DNA of 64,000 bases from Bacteroidota bacterium (GTDB lineage: Bacteria; Bacteroidota; Bacteroidia; UKL13-3), in NCBI GenBank assembly GCA_027487835.1, contig JAIYCU010000019.1:62001-126000 (forward strand), given 5' to 3'. The notes beneath the pieces are model-generated. The model worked only from the letters and a program-made list of their open reading frames with translations, did not search any database and was not told where the DNA came from. The stretch's first letter is position 1; every line of letters begins with the position of its first letter. Shown piece after piece: positions 12,001-16,756 of the stretch. A program made the position numbers and the translations under genes.

Positions 12001-13413
12001 TTTGTAAATAATAATTATACCATTTACCTAAATGCCGCTGGTGCGGCAAGTTTAACTGCCAATGAGGTAGATGCAGGTTCAACAGATAATTGTTCAATTG
12101 CAAGCAGAGCAATTAGTAAATCTAATTTTGACGCAAGCAATTTGGGCATCAACATTATCACATTTACGGCAACCGATGGAAGTGGTAACTTTAAAACTTC
12201 AAATGTTACGATTATCGTTAGAGATAGCATGGTGCCAATTATCAAAGCAAAAAATATCACTGTATACCTTGGCAATAATGGTAATGTAAACATTACACCT
12301 GCTATGGTAGATGATGGCTCAACTGATAATGTGGGTATCACAAATAGGATTATTAGTAAGTCGTTCTTCAATTGCCAAGAAGTAGGAGCAAATCCGATTA
12401 TATTTACCATAAGAGACGTATCTGGTAATGAAGCCAGCACTTTGGTAAACGTAACTGTTGCAGATACTACTAAACCAAACTTGGTATTCCAACCTAAGAA
12501 TATTGTGGTGGGTTATTGCAATGACAGGGTGGTTTATAATAATCCAACTGCTTCTGATAATTGTGCCAATGTAAGTGTAACTCAAACAGGTGGATTGCCA
12601 TCAGGTTCTGTATTCCCTGTTGGTTTAACCTTAAATACATTTGAATTGGCTGATCCAAGTGGCAATAAAGTTAACTATAGCTTTAGTGTACTTGTGATTC
12701 CAGAAACGGTAATTGATACCTTCCCTGATGTAGAGATTTGTGGTGATAATTCAGCCATTGACTTTAGTCAAGGATTTGCGAATCTAACCTTTAGCGGAAC
12801 GGGTATTGCCAAGGATAAGAAAACATTTGATCCTGCCTTGAGTGGTTCTGGTAATTTCTTAATAACAGCCATGTTCTTAGATAGTATGGGTTGTGTAAGC
12901 ACTGGAACCTTCACGGTTGTTGTAAATAGAGTGCCTGAAAAACCAAGTATTGTAAGGTTATCTGCAAGTCAGTTAGGTGCAAATCAAGTGTATGATTTCT
13001 ACCAATGGTATCGCAACAATGAGCCAATTGCCGGAGCAAACAGCCGCAATTATAATGTGAGTCAGTCTGGTGTTTATGGTTTAGTGGTTCGCAATAATAG
13101 TGGTTGTGTAAACGGTGCAGATCCATATGCTTTAGGTGTTAGCTTAAGTGCAGGAAATGTATTGAAGGATAAAGATTTATTCCATGTGTATCCAAATCCA
13201 ACCACTGCTAAATTCTATATTGAGTTGAAAGGAATTGCTGTTAAAGGAACTAGCTTTACCATTGTGGATATGACCGGTAAGGAAGTTAAAACTTTTGAAG
13301 CAAGCTCAGATGTAATGGAATTGGATAGCTATGAATTTGCACCAGGCACTTACTATGTAAGGTTAAGCAATGGAGATAGGTTATTAGTTAAACCAATTGT
13401 GATTGTTAGATAA
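1..13413 (+). CDS. Giant repetitive T9SS-exported surface adhesin (5' end outside window)
   Basis: The frame is open from base 1, so the start lies upstream; at least 4,470 residues are encoded here. Four regions follow in order. Bases 1 to about 1700 encode Asn/Ser/Gly-rich turns (I-x-x-N-x-I patterns) like a right-handed beta-helix. Bases 2131-6678 encode 17 PKD/Ig-like units of two types. Bases 6679-12462 encode 24 HYR-like units of 80-81 residues, followed by one divergent HYR unit. From about 13180 comes a T9SS type A sorting domain with YPNPT, MTGKEV and PGTYYVRL motifs, which is normally cleaved during export by the type IX system. The protein is therefore expected on the cell surface as a long stalk, comparable in role to SprB or RemA-type adhesins. 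The next gene, an OmpA-type protein 29 bp downstream, is probably co-transcribed. The adhesive function is inferred from architecture; the ligand is unknown. Confidence 0.93.
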   Translation, partial: NWKVINNSFYWNSAVSLNQYTGINLNAFNLSNNNEVSGNYIGGQAASASGAPMVFNGFNFIGININAGLGNTISNNTLQNLQQVASSFSIFNLIQVSNGDASIAGNILGSNLSLANIRMDGTGTFNGISSSSNGIVNISNNLLSGLTVASNGSTSINGIAVSDGRNTITGNIIGSILNNAFDFNSSGTFRGISVNTVSTALAPTTEVSANLIGGVTGTSTLSSIIIGIQYAAPSRGLIFDNIISNISIPTTNTNGVGVSNAITGIQYSGSSPLGAIIRGNQIYNLSSTATSAVNTSVFGVYVTSALGIEVSRNKIYALTNSNTISALASPAIASGIVVGGISNEVRILNNQITLGVNQNTNTQFTGIWQTTSGGFTVRAINNSIYLGGTSAGNFSSFAYLRGSNSTTEVTSGVNLVNNALINTRSGGSGKHYAVANQVLTGGAATGGGFTTTSGINNLLVTANANTLGLWGNLDRSIDTWRVSSNTDRTSYSLSSGNGAGQFNDAVAFTNITSGNLMPVASVDQSWYFNGKGIAGSASSSNAVDYSNASRGVTLGYGTDIGAFEFNSSATPPSATISGTIGAGNTQTISFANRQVAQITWGNSGVLPSALTLLYYTGVNPPNLTSGKTYLNNYYEMAATGGSGYTYSLSLSYDDALLGDMASEASLNIVKSAGVAGWNVINGATSVDANNNTISNTGSLSSFGIFSGSNQCIDVPVFNGSNTVCAGSVQTYSVTSIVGHVYTWNTNGGTIIAGQGTNSISINWGAAGNGLVIIKDSIQNSTCQVTDSLEVLVNPLPTPSISGEATVCFGSSTAYSISSNAGHNYNWTVTEGSITSGQGTSSIVVNWNGSGTGIVRVTDSIIVTGCAVTTTDYNVLINPVISGNSISGNQTICAGSTPSAINGVMPVGGNGSPTYLWQSSTTSSTVDFSAALGLNSDVNYSPSALTQTTWFRRVVSAGVCAADTSLIIEITVTPVLSNNTISSDQTICSGTSAASLTGSSPAGGNGPLVYTWESSTTSASAGFSAAIGINNTASYSTGNLTQTTWYKRVVSSGDCPSLSSSPIQITVNDVIANNTISSPAAICVGQTPALISGSMPTGGNNSYSFAWESSTSGANTGFIAASGINNNADYSPSSLTQTTWYRRIVTAGICAANTSIASEVVVNPYPTPVISGDNFVCENTAHNYSISNNSNRTYTWVISGGSISSGQGTNSIQVVWGSTGSGTVVVTDSNNLTGCATTTLAYNVQINLVPNPVISGLNFICENNSISFSIPFNAGRNYQWNVNGGVITAGQGTNSVTVLWGAAGAGSLYVTDSVLTSGCKTTTVPFNITINPNPTPVVSGTATVCTGSSFNYTTLFNSGRTYEWTVIGGLIDAGQGTDNINVTWGAAGPASIQVSDSINVTGCKTTSAILPITITPAIANNSVTGNQTICSGSVPATLVGSTPTDGNGAYVYTWESSTTSAISGFTASAGINNLINYTSPSGLTTTTWFRRTVSSGDCAANTSSTILITVNPALAGNTVTGAQIICTGNTAASLSGSTPSGGNGPLNYTWQSSTTSASAGFVTASGVNNTSAYDPGVLTQTTWFKRVVTSGDCAPLSSNTIEITVNPVIANNNASTPSQVCIGTETREIVGSNPSGGNGSYSYVWESSTTDAISGFSTASGINNDKNYSPGVLSETTWFRRVVTAGVCLPNTSTASIAVVNSYPTPVISGLNVICENNSAAYSVAANSGRTYTWNVVGGSIASGQGTASVLVNWGTAGTGSVTLTDSVNATGCATTTAPFNVLKNAYPTPVISGSNTVCSFSSTVFSVPFNVGRAYNWNVSGGIIAAGQGTNLITVAWDAPGPGTVVVTDSNTATGCSITTNAFNVSINNSPNPVITGASSVCQTNQATYSTQFNSGSAYIWQVVGGTITNGLGTNTITVNWTNLGSGSVTVTDSILAGGCKTTTSPYSVTVNAYPTPVISGNTTVCNQTTNNYNISSNSGRTYTWTVNGGTIISGQGTASINVLWTNAGSRSVGVTDSVNATGCAVTTAPYAVTVNPVISNNSISGTQTICAGNIPSTFAGSNPSGGNGTYGFVWLSSTTSVSAGFSVAAGTNTNSNYTANALTQTTWYKRIVSGGVCTQDTSAAILVTVNPVIANNSIGSNQTICQNTIAATLTGTAATGGNGSIDYLWQSSTTSAIAGFGPAAGINNSQNYAPGTIAVTTWFRRVVSAGVCEANTSTVVKITAQDTSKPTVFVRNISRNLSAAGSVSITVADINNGSSDNCGIASMVLSQTNFNCNSVGSNNVYLIVTDLTGNKDSALSVVTIQDQIKPSVFARNLTTYLGAAGTTSLNVNQIDNGSFDNCNITSRVLSKSSFNCTNVGANTIYLVVTDASGNKDSAASTVTVLDTIKPTVNVATGIVLYLNNTASINVTTSLINNGSFDNCGIASMSVSPSVINCSHIGITPVTLTITDNNGNINSAVTNVVVFDPIAPVARPKAKVIAYLNAAGNAVVNPNSIDSASTDNCTITSKIISQSTFNCSHLGNNSVSFTVQDQSGNSNAANFIVEVIDSIKPTAIVQNITVNLSANGTATVLASQINNGSSDNCGSVSLSLSKTSFTCSDIGANDVVLTVLDPTGNTARANATVTVVDVTAPVARPRNMTVFLNAAGAASITATQADSASSDNCGITSRSISVTTFTCANVGNNNVSLSVTDASNNTNTANFNVWVRDTIKPMAIAKNVTLYLAATGNVGLTSSMINDGSSDNCSGLNLSVSQSNFTCANVGNNQVTLTAIDASGNSRTAIATVTVLDTIKPTLSINATATLYLGSNGTAALSNAMVNTGSTDNCGISTVSLSQTNFTCANIGSNNVSLTVTDVNSNSSTASITVTVLDTFKPVVRPRNLTLYLNAAGTVSLTALGADSASSDNCGITSRTISTSTFTCANLGNNSVNLTVADATGNNQTASFNVNVLDTVKPMAIAQNITVYLSNSGTATITPAMVNNGSNDNCSSITLSLNQTNFTCTQIGNNLVTLTATDNKGNFRTAVATVTILDTIRPTVQVNGVVNLYLNAAGTATLTTAMVNNGSADNCGIANLTLSKTNFTGADLGSNSVTFTATDASSNSRSASLAVIVIDTVRPVVNVQNVTTYLNAAGLANVTAGMVNNGSTDNVSIANLVLSQTSFNCNNRGANNVTLTITDNSGNFRSANAVITVLDTIKPLITTSNLTVYLNSQGAASISAAQVTSSSSDNCGTPSVSISNSNFTCANIGSNQVTLTATDASSNNRTAIATITVLDTIKPTALVNNTINLYLNASGTATLTTAMVNNGSTDNCSLSGLSLSKTNFTGADLGANNVLFTLTDASSNNRGVNIVVNVIDSVRPIAIAQNVTAYLNAGGIASILPSQVNNGSTDNVGVANLSLSQSNFTCANIGANNVILTVSDNSGNFRTANATITVLDTIKPLVTASNLTVYLNSQGTASISASQIAGSSSDNCGTPNLSISNSNFTCANLGSNQVTLTATDASSNNRTAIATITVLDTIKPIASVNSTVNLYLNASGTATLTTAMVNNGSTDNCSLSGLSLSKTSFTGADLGVNNVLFTLTDASSNSRGVNIIVNVIDSVRPIAIAQNLTTYLNAAGTASILPSQVNNGSTDNVGIANLSLNQSNFTCANLGANTVTLTATDNSGNFRTANATITVLDTIKPIASTNNLTVYLNAIGSASVSVTQVNAGTTDNCGVSSVNLSKTSFDCTNLGANNVTMSVSDASGNIRNTNAVITVLDTVKPTASVNNTISLYLNNSGNATLTNAMVNNGSTDNCTLSGLSLSKTSFTGADLGINLVNFTLTDNSSNVRTVAITVNVIDSVRPIALAQNRTIYLDASGNVSISAAQVNNGSSDNVSVTGLSLNRTNFDCGDIGLNQVVLTVTDQSGNFRTVSANINVLDSMKPTVIARNLTVYLNNSGLASITEAMANNGSSDNCGVPSLSLSKANFDCSNIGVNNVSLTGTDGSSNASIANLTVTVMDTLRPTVFVNNNYTIYLNAAGAASLTANEVDAGSTDNCSIASRAISKSNFDASNLGINIITFTATDGSGNFKTSNVTIIVRDSMVPIIKAKNITVYLGNNGNVNITPAMVDDGSTDNVGITNRIISKSFFNCQEVGANPIIFTIRDVSGNEASTLVNVTVADTTKPNLVFQPKNIVVGYCNDRVVYNNPTASDNCANVSVTQTGGLPSGSVFPVGLTLNTFELADPSGNKVNYSFSVLVIPETVIDTFPDVEICGDNSAIDFSQGFANLTFSGTGIAKDKKTFDPALSGSGNFLITAMFLDSMGCVSTGTFTVVVNRVPEKPSIVRLSASQLGANQVYDFYQWYRNNEPIAGANSRNYNVSQSGVYGLVVRNNSGCVNGADPYALGVSLSAGNVLKDKDLFHVYPNPTTAKFYIELKGIAVKGTSFTIVDMTGKEVKTFEASSDVMELDSYEFAPGTYYVRLSNGDRLLVKPIVIVR
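2131..6678 (+). repeat. 17 tandem PKD/Ig-like units of two types inside the giant adhesin
   Basis: Two unit types alternate in blocks. P units (about 84 residues, nine copies) run PTPVISG...VC...YTWNV.GG.I..GQGT...VTDS..TGC.TTT. Q units (about 95 residues, eight copies) run NNSISG.QTIC...GGNG...W.SSTTS...TTWFRRVVSAG.C. The order is PP QQQ PPP QQQ PPPP QQ, so expansion happened by whole blocks as well as by single units. Both types keep two cysteines near their ends, suggesting an internal disulfide in each. Boundaries are approximate, read from the translation. Confidence 0.85.
6679..12462 (+). repeat. 24 tandem HYR-like units with a 3-unit (723-bp) super-period
   Basis: Each unit starts D[TS].[KR]P and contains YLN..G, NNGS[ST]DNC, NF.C..[LI]G.N and L.V.D.SGN. 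Unit length is 80 residues, or 81 in one class. Three classes repeat as A-B-C, giving 241 residues or 723 bp. The phase is clear from unit 7 to unit 24 and is traceable earlier (units 2-4; units 5-6 lack the B class). Neighbouring super-repeats are very similar at the DNA level: the segment at 9718 recurs at 10441, exactly 723 bp later. HYR domains are Ig-like folds known from extracellular adhesion proteins. A 25th, divergent unit follows from 12463. Confidence 0.9.
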
Positions 13414-13442
13414 TAGAGTGATTAACCCATAAAATTAAAACG

Positions 13443-14927
13443 ATGAAAAAATCAATGAATAATTATAGCACTCTAAAAATGCACATCGCATTTACAATAC
13501 TAAGTTTAGTCATGTTAGGATTAGTCCCTTTGGCTGCGCAGGACCCTGGTTCTGCGCCAGCCTCTACAGGGGGAACAAATCCAGTATCACCTAAATTAAA
13601 TAGGTTTTCACTTGGATTAAAAATCACGCATTTGTACGATTTAAAATCTACTTCTTTCGACCTGCTTACAACTGGCGCATTGGCCAATGATCCACAAGGA
13701 TTGAAAGGATCTAAAACACGCTTTGATTTGGCAGGTGGTTTAGAAGCAAATTACTTTTTTAGTCCTTTATTTAGTATGGATTTAGGCTTTGAGAAAGGCA
13801 GTATGACAGGCGCAAATGAGAGAGAATATTATGAATCTCAAGTTTCATTTTTAACACTTGGTGCCAATATTTCTCTTAAACGTTCGATAAGAACAGAAGA
13901 CTATAAATTTGTGCCATTTGCAAGGGTAAGTCTTAGCAGGGCAAGTTATGATGCCGAAAGACGCTTTGTAAGTGATGATGTAGTTTTTAATACAACCAAT
14001 GGAACAACCATGATGTATGGATTAGGATTGGGTTGCAGATATTATGTCAATCAAAAGTGGAGCATTTTTGTGATGTCTGAATATGTTGCCGCAAACACGG
14101 ATGCCTGGGATGGATATGATTATGGCTCAGGAAGTGATCAAATGATTAAATCATCTATTGGTTTAAAGTTTGCCTTTGGCAAAGAAAAACATGTAGACCA
14201 AACCTTGGCTTGGCAAGATAATAGGGTAGATCAAATGCAATCTAGAATAGAATCACAAATGAGTACTGCTGTTAAAACAATAAGTGATTCAGTAAACCAA
14301 ACCTTAACCAATTATTTAAATCGTTCAGAGGTGAAAGACTCGGATGAGGATGGTATCGTAGATAAGTTTGATAAATGTCCAAATGTGGCTGGTTTGTTTT
14401 CTAATAACGGTTGCCCACCTGTAGAAGAAATTGTGAAAGAAGAAAAGAAGGAAGAAGCGGCAAAGGCAGCTATTGAAAAAGTAGGAGGCGAAGATGCTAA
14501 AGCAAAAGTTTCTCCAATCACAAGTGCTAATTCTGAAGGAAGCAGTTCAAGACAATTGTCTACAGATGAGAAGTACCGTATGAAAAATGAAATCTTAGTT
14601 GAAATGTATGCAGTTAGGTTCAGCCATAATTCATACCAACTTAATATTGACGCATACGAGCACTTAAACACCGTTGCTGTTATACTTAGGAATAACCCTA
14701 GCTACACTATCAAATTACAAGGATACACTGATGATTTAGGAACTGTAACTTATAACAAGCAACTTGCCGAACAAAGAGCAAATGCAGTAGCTGAATATTT
14801 ATATAGCCGAGGCATTAACAAAAGCAGAATTCAAATTGAAGCCAATGGTAAAGAAAACCCATTGGATGATAATTCAACTAAAATTGGAAAAGCCAATAAT
14901 AGGAGAGTAGAGCTGAAGTTACTTTAA
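13443..14927 (+). CDS. OmpA family outer-membrane protein with TSP type 3 repeat
   Basis: A 494-residue protein with an N-terminal signal peptide (hydrophobic stretch ending near LAAQ). A membrane beta-barrel of roughly 200 residues follows, with alternating aromatic strands. A calcium-binding thrombospondin type 3 motif (DSDEDGIVDKFDKCP) and a charged Lys/Glu linker come next, then a C-terminal OmpA peptidoglycan-binding domain (about residues 385-494). This domain keeps the GYTDDLG and NNRRVEL motifs, whose Asp and Arg bind diaminopimelate in the family. The barrel should sit in the outer membrane with the OmpA domain tying it to the cell wall. It starts 29 bp after the giant adhesin and ends at a strong terminator, so it is probably the last gene of that operon. 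A role as anchor or export partner for the adhesin is inferred from this pairing. A second in-frame ATG occurs four codons in. Confidence 0.88.
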   Translation: MKKSMNNYSTLKMHIAFTILSLVMLGLVPLAAQDPGSAPASTGGTNPVSPKLNRFSLGLKITHLYDLKSTSFDLLTTGALANDPQGLKGSKTRFDLAGGLEANYFFSPLFSMDLGFEKGSMTGANEREYYESQVSFLTLGANISLKRSIRTEDYKFVPFARVSLSRASYDAERRFVSDDVVFNTTNGTTMMYGLGLGCRYYVNQKWSIFVMSEYVAANTDAWDGYDYGSGSDQMIKSSIGLKFAFGKEKHVDQTLAWQDNRVDQMQSRIESQMSTAVKTISDSVNQTLTNYLNRSEVKDSDEDGIVDKFDKCPNVAGLFSNNGCPPVEEIVKEEKKEEAAKAAIEKVGGEDAKAKVSPITSANSEGSSSRQLSTDEKYRMKNEILVEMYAVRFSHNSYQLNIDAYEHLNTVAVILRNNPSYTIKLQGYTDDLGTVTYNKQLAEQRANAVAEYLYSRGINKSRIQIEANGKENPLDDNSTKIGKANNRRVELKLL

Positions 14928-14940
14928 GTACTATATTCTA

Positions 14941-14980
14941 TAAACAAAAAAGTCCCTAATTTTAGGGACTTTTTTGTTTA
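14941..14980. terminator. Bidirectional Rho-independent terminator after the adhesin/OmpA operon
   Basis: A perfect 18-bp inverted repeat (14941-14958 and 14963-14980) surrounds a 4-nt loop. The stem core is AGTCCCTA/TAGGGACT, flanked by A-tract and T-tract arms, so it works in both orientations. It begins 14 bp after the OmpA stop codon. Confidence 0.9.
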
Positions 14981-15138
14981 TGACTCGTTCAATATCGTAG
15001 GGTAATTAGTTTTCATAAGCTCTTGGTTTAGCCAAATTATTGGATTTTGAGTGAAACTACAAGTACTATTGGCATGCTTTAAAAAAAAGAGTTTACACAA
15101 TCAAGTTTAAACTCTCCTGATGATTTTCTCAATACGTT

Positions 15139-15480
15139 TAACCAAAATCATTGAACGTTCAACTAAAATCATTGAAAGCATTATGTTTTAAGTAATACTT
15201 TCAACCAAAATCATTGAACGTTCAACCAGAATAATTGAAAGCATTATTTTTTAAGTAATACTTTCAACCAAAATCATTGAAAGTATTATGTTTTAAGTAA
15301 TACTTTCAACCAAAATCATTGAACTTTCAACCAAAATCATTGAAAGCATTATGTTTTAAGTAATACTTTAAACCAAAATCATTAAACGTTCGGCCAAAAT
15401 CATTGAAAGCATTATGTTTTAAGTAATACTTTTAACTAAAATCATTGAAAGTTCATCCAAAATCATGAAAATTAAAAGCA
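15139..15480. repeat. 63-bp tandem array of hairpin-forming units built on a 21-bp module
   Basis: The word ACCAAAA (or ACTAAAA) marking each unit starts at 15141, 15204, 15267, 15309, 15372 and 15435. The spacings are 63, 63, 42, 63 and 63 bp. A full unit is two 21-bp modules (ACCAAAATCATTGAA plus GTTCA) and a 21-bp linker with GCATTATGTTTTAAGTAATA. The third copy has lost exactly one 21-bp module. Adjacent modules form the perfect palindrome TTGAACGTTCAA. The linker is flanked by TTGAAAG and CTTTCAA; in copy 3 this gives a perfect 12-bp stem with a 9-nt loop. The last copy decays after 15450. Units are contiguous with no unique spacers, so this is not a CRISPR array. Confidence 0.9.
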
Positions 15481-15490
15481 TTTCATGTGC

Positions 15491-15596
15491 TTCTCCATTG
15501 AATCAATTTGTATGTTGGAACAAGTTGTCAGGTAGGAAGATGAAATTTGGTTCTCCATTGAAGCATTTTGCTTCTTGATTGAAGCAATTTGCTTCT
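15491..15596. repeat. Short direct and inverted repeats after the 63-bp array
   Basis: TTCTCCATTGAA occurs at 15491 and again at 15551, 60 bp apart, each followed by a CA.TTTG word. The second copy runs into two small hairpins, GAAGCA-TTT-TGCTTC and GAAGCA-ATT-TGCTTC, in tandem. The composition resembles the neighbouring array but the sequence is different. Confidence 0.6.
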
Positions 15597-15657
15597 TAAC
15601 TTCATGGCTTGGCTTGCAACCAGTGCGAAACGCTAGCTGTTGGTGGGCTGCCTTTCG

Positions 15658-15924
15658 TTATTCATGTGTCCAAACTTCTGTCCCAATTGGAATGTCGGAC
15701 TTTGAAAATTTCGAAGAAATCAGAAACTCATGATTTCCTTCAAATGTAATCCCCTTAACTGTTGTTATTACTTCTGATTTGTCGGGTCTGATTAACTTAA
15801 TTTTCGCTCCAGTTGTCACATACTTTATATTGTCACCAAGTCCTGGGGTTAGCATTAGTCCACGACCAGTAATAACAAATTGATTTTCTACTTTGAAAAG
15901 TAATATACTATTAAATGCTGTCAT
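15658..15924 (-). CDS. Small stand-alone protein resembling EF-Tu domain II
   Basis: An 88-residue protein with no signal peptide or membrane segment. The pattern F.VEN.FVITGRG near the start, then I.LI..DKSE and a final IPIGTEVW, follows the beta-barrel of elongation factor Tu domain II (compare VEDVF.ITGRG in EF-Tu). No GTPase domain, G-box or domain III is present, so it cannot be a translation factor by itself. It is monocistronic, with a good promoter candidate 55-100 bp upstream. The function is unknown; a small RNA- or protein-binding barrel is possible. It lies next to a repeat-rich region, which could indicate recent arrival, but its base composition is not clearly foreign. Confidence 0.72.
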   Translation of the reverse strand: MTAFNSILLFKVENQFVITGRGLMLTPGLGDNIKYVTTGAKIKLIRPDKSEVITTVKGITFEGNHEFLISSKFSKSDIPIGTEVWTHE

Positions 15925-15978
15925 TTGATTTCAAGAACTGAAGAGTTCATTTACGAATCTTCTTTTAGCAATCCCCCA

Positions 15979-16025
15979 CAAACATACCCAAATCCCTCAA
16001 TCCAAAAATACCCATTTGTGGGTAT
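15979..16025 (-). promoter_or_regulatory. Promoter with adjacent operator-like palindrome for the EF-Tu-domain-II-like gene
   Basis: On the minus strand, TATGTTTG (15979-15986) matches the Bacteroidota -7 consensus TAnnTTTG exactly, 55 bp upstream of the ATG at 15924. A TTTG word lies about 16 nt further upstream and could serve as the -33 element. Beside it, 16008-16025 is the inverted repeat ATACCCA-TTTG-TGGGTAT, well placed to act as an operator. The regulator is unknown. Confidence 0.45.
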
Positions 16026-16070
16026 ATGTTGTTTTAATTATTTGGCAATTTGGGGGGGGTAGGGCCTGTT

Positions 16071-16104
16071 GGAAAAAATGTTTTTGTCACCTGAAAAAAA
16101 CATT
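16071..16104 (-). terminator. Probable terminator of the minus-strand pair 17302-16120
   Basis: Read on the minus strand, a 9-bp stem AATGTTTTT/AAAAACATT (16096-16104 and 16077-16085) with a 10-nt loop is followed by a run of T. It begins 16 nt after the stop codon of the 16120-16743 gene. The stem is AT-rich and so only moderately convincing. Confidence 0.5.
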
Positions 16105-16119
16105 CTGCCTTCAATCCAC

Positions 16120-16743
16120 CTACTTTATCTCTATCGGCTTCCCAAAACTTAAGGTTTCTAAATCTAACTTGATATAATAATAATCATTGTCTTTTGAGGT
16201 AAATGCATTGTCTTGGTTACCATCCCTTTGTATCTCTATCATCGCAAAGTTCTCTTTCTCAAAAATCTCAAATGAAAGCACATTCTCGTTAATCGAACTT
16301 AACTTTCTTAATTCATCCCCATATAAAGTAGATACATACAAGCTTACGGGATCGTCATCATCAATTTTTCCATTGTTATTTCTATCCGTATCCATTACCA
16401 AGTAAAAAATATACTTTTGGGTTTGGTTCACGTTTGGTTTCATTCTCCTTTCAAAATAATCATACCGATAAAACCTTTGGATATAGGTATCTTTCGCAAA
16501 TAGCTTTTTATACGTGTCTGTTTTAAAATTATAGAAAATAAGGTTGGCATGGTTGTTACCATAGGGCCCAAACTTGCCAGAAGAAAAAATAGGACCATCA
16601 TATTGAATGGGGATAATCAAAGTACTGTTCGAATCCACCATATAAATTTTATCAAATTGTTGCGTGAGCTTCGAAGTCTGTGCTTTCAAACTTTGGGTCA
16701 ACCCAAAACATAGGGTCAACCCGAAAAAAAATAAGGTTCTCAT
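16120..16743 (-). CDS. Secreted hypothetical protein with EF-hand-like acidic loops
   Basis: A 207-residue protein with a clear signal peptide (MRTLFFFGLTLCFGL, cleavage near KAQ), so periplasmic or surface-exposed. I do not recognise the family. Two acidic loops stand out: DTDRNNNGKIDDDD near residues 120-133, which has the spacing of an EF-hand or dockerin-type calcium loop, and RDGNQDNAFTSKDND near residues 175-190. The rest is rich in Tyr, Phe and beta-prone segments. It lies 13 bp downstream of the 16757-17302 gene and is probably co-transcribed with it. Calcium binding is an inference from the loops. Confidence 0.75.
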   Translation of the reverse strand: MRTLFFFGLTLCFGLTQSLKAQTSKLTQQFDKIYMVDSNSTLIIPIQYDGPIFSSGKFGPYGNNHANLIFYNFKTDTYKKLFAKDTYIQRFYRYDYFERRMKPNVNQTQKYIFYLVMDTDRNNNGKIDDDDPVSLYVSTLYGDELRKLSSINENVLSFEIFEKENFAMIEIQRDGNQDNAFTSKDNDYYYIKLDLETLSFGKPIEIK

Positions 16744-16756
16744 GGGCTAAACTTTG

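Larger units (their letters stand above)
14981..15657. other. Gene-free interval dominated by repeats
   Basis: About 680 bp without a credible gene. Bases 14981-15138 show only a short inverted repeat (GAGTTTA/TAAACTC near 15089-15115). Bases 15139-15480 hold the 63-bp array and 15491-15596 a second small repeat set, both listed separately. Bases 15600-15657 are less AT-rich than their surroundings and I could not assign them. Confidence 0.7.

Noticed and set aside
15139-15480. Possible CRISPR array or coding repeat
   Set aside because: Units are contiguous with no unique spacers and no cas genes are near. On the minus strand each unit carries a TAA after a short repeated peptide, so no long frame is kept.
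15600-15657. Possible attC or other recombination site next to the small gene at 15658
   Set aside because: Core-site consensus GTTRRRY/RYYYAAC could not be placed at a proper spacing, and no integrase is in the window.
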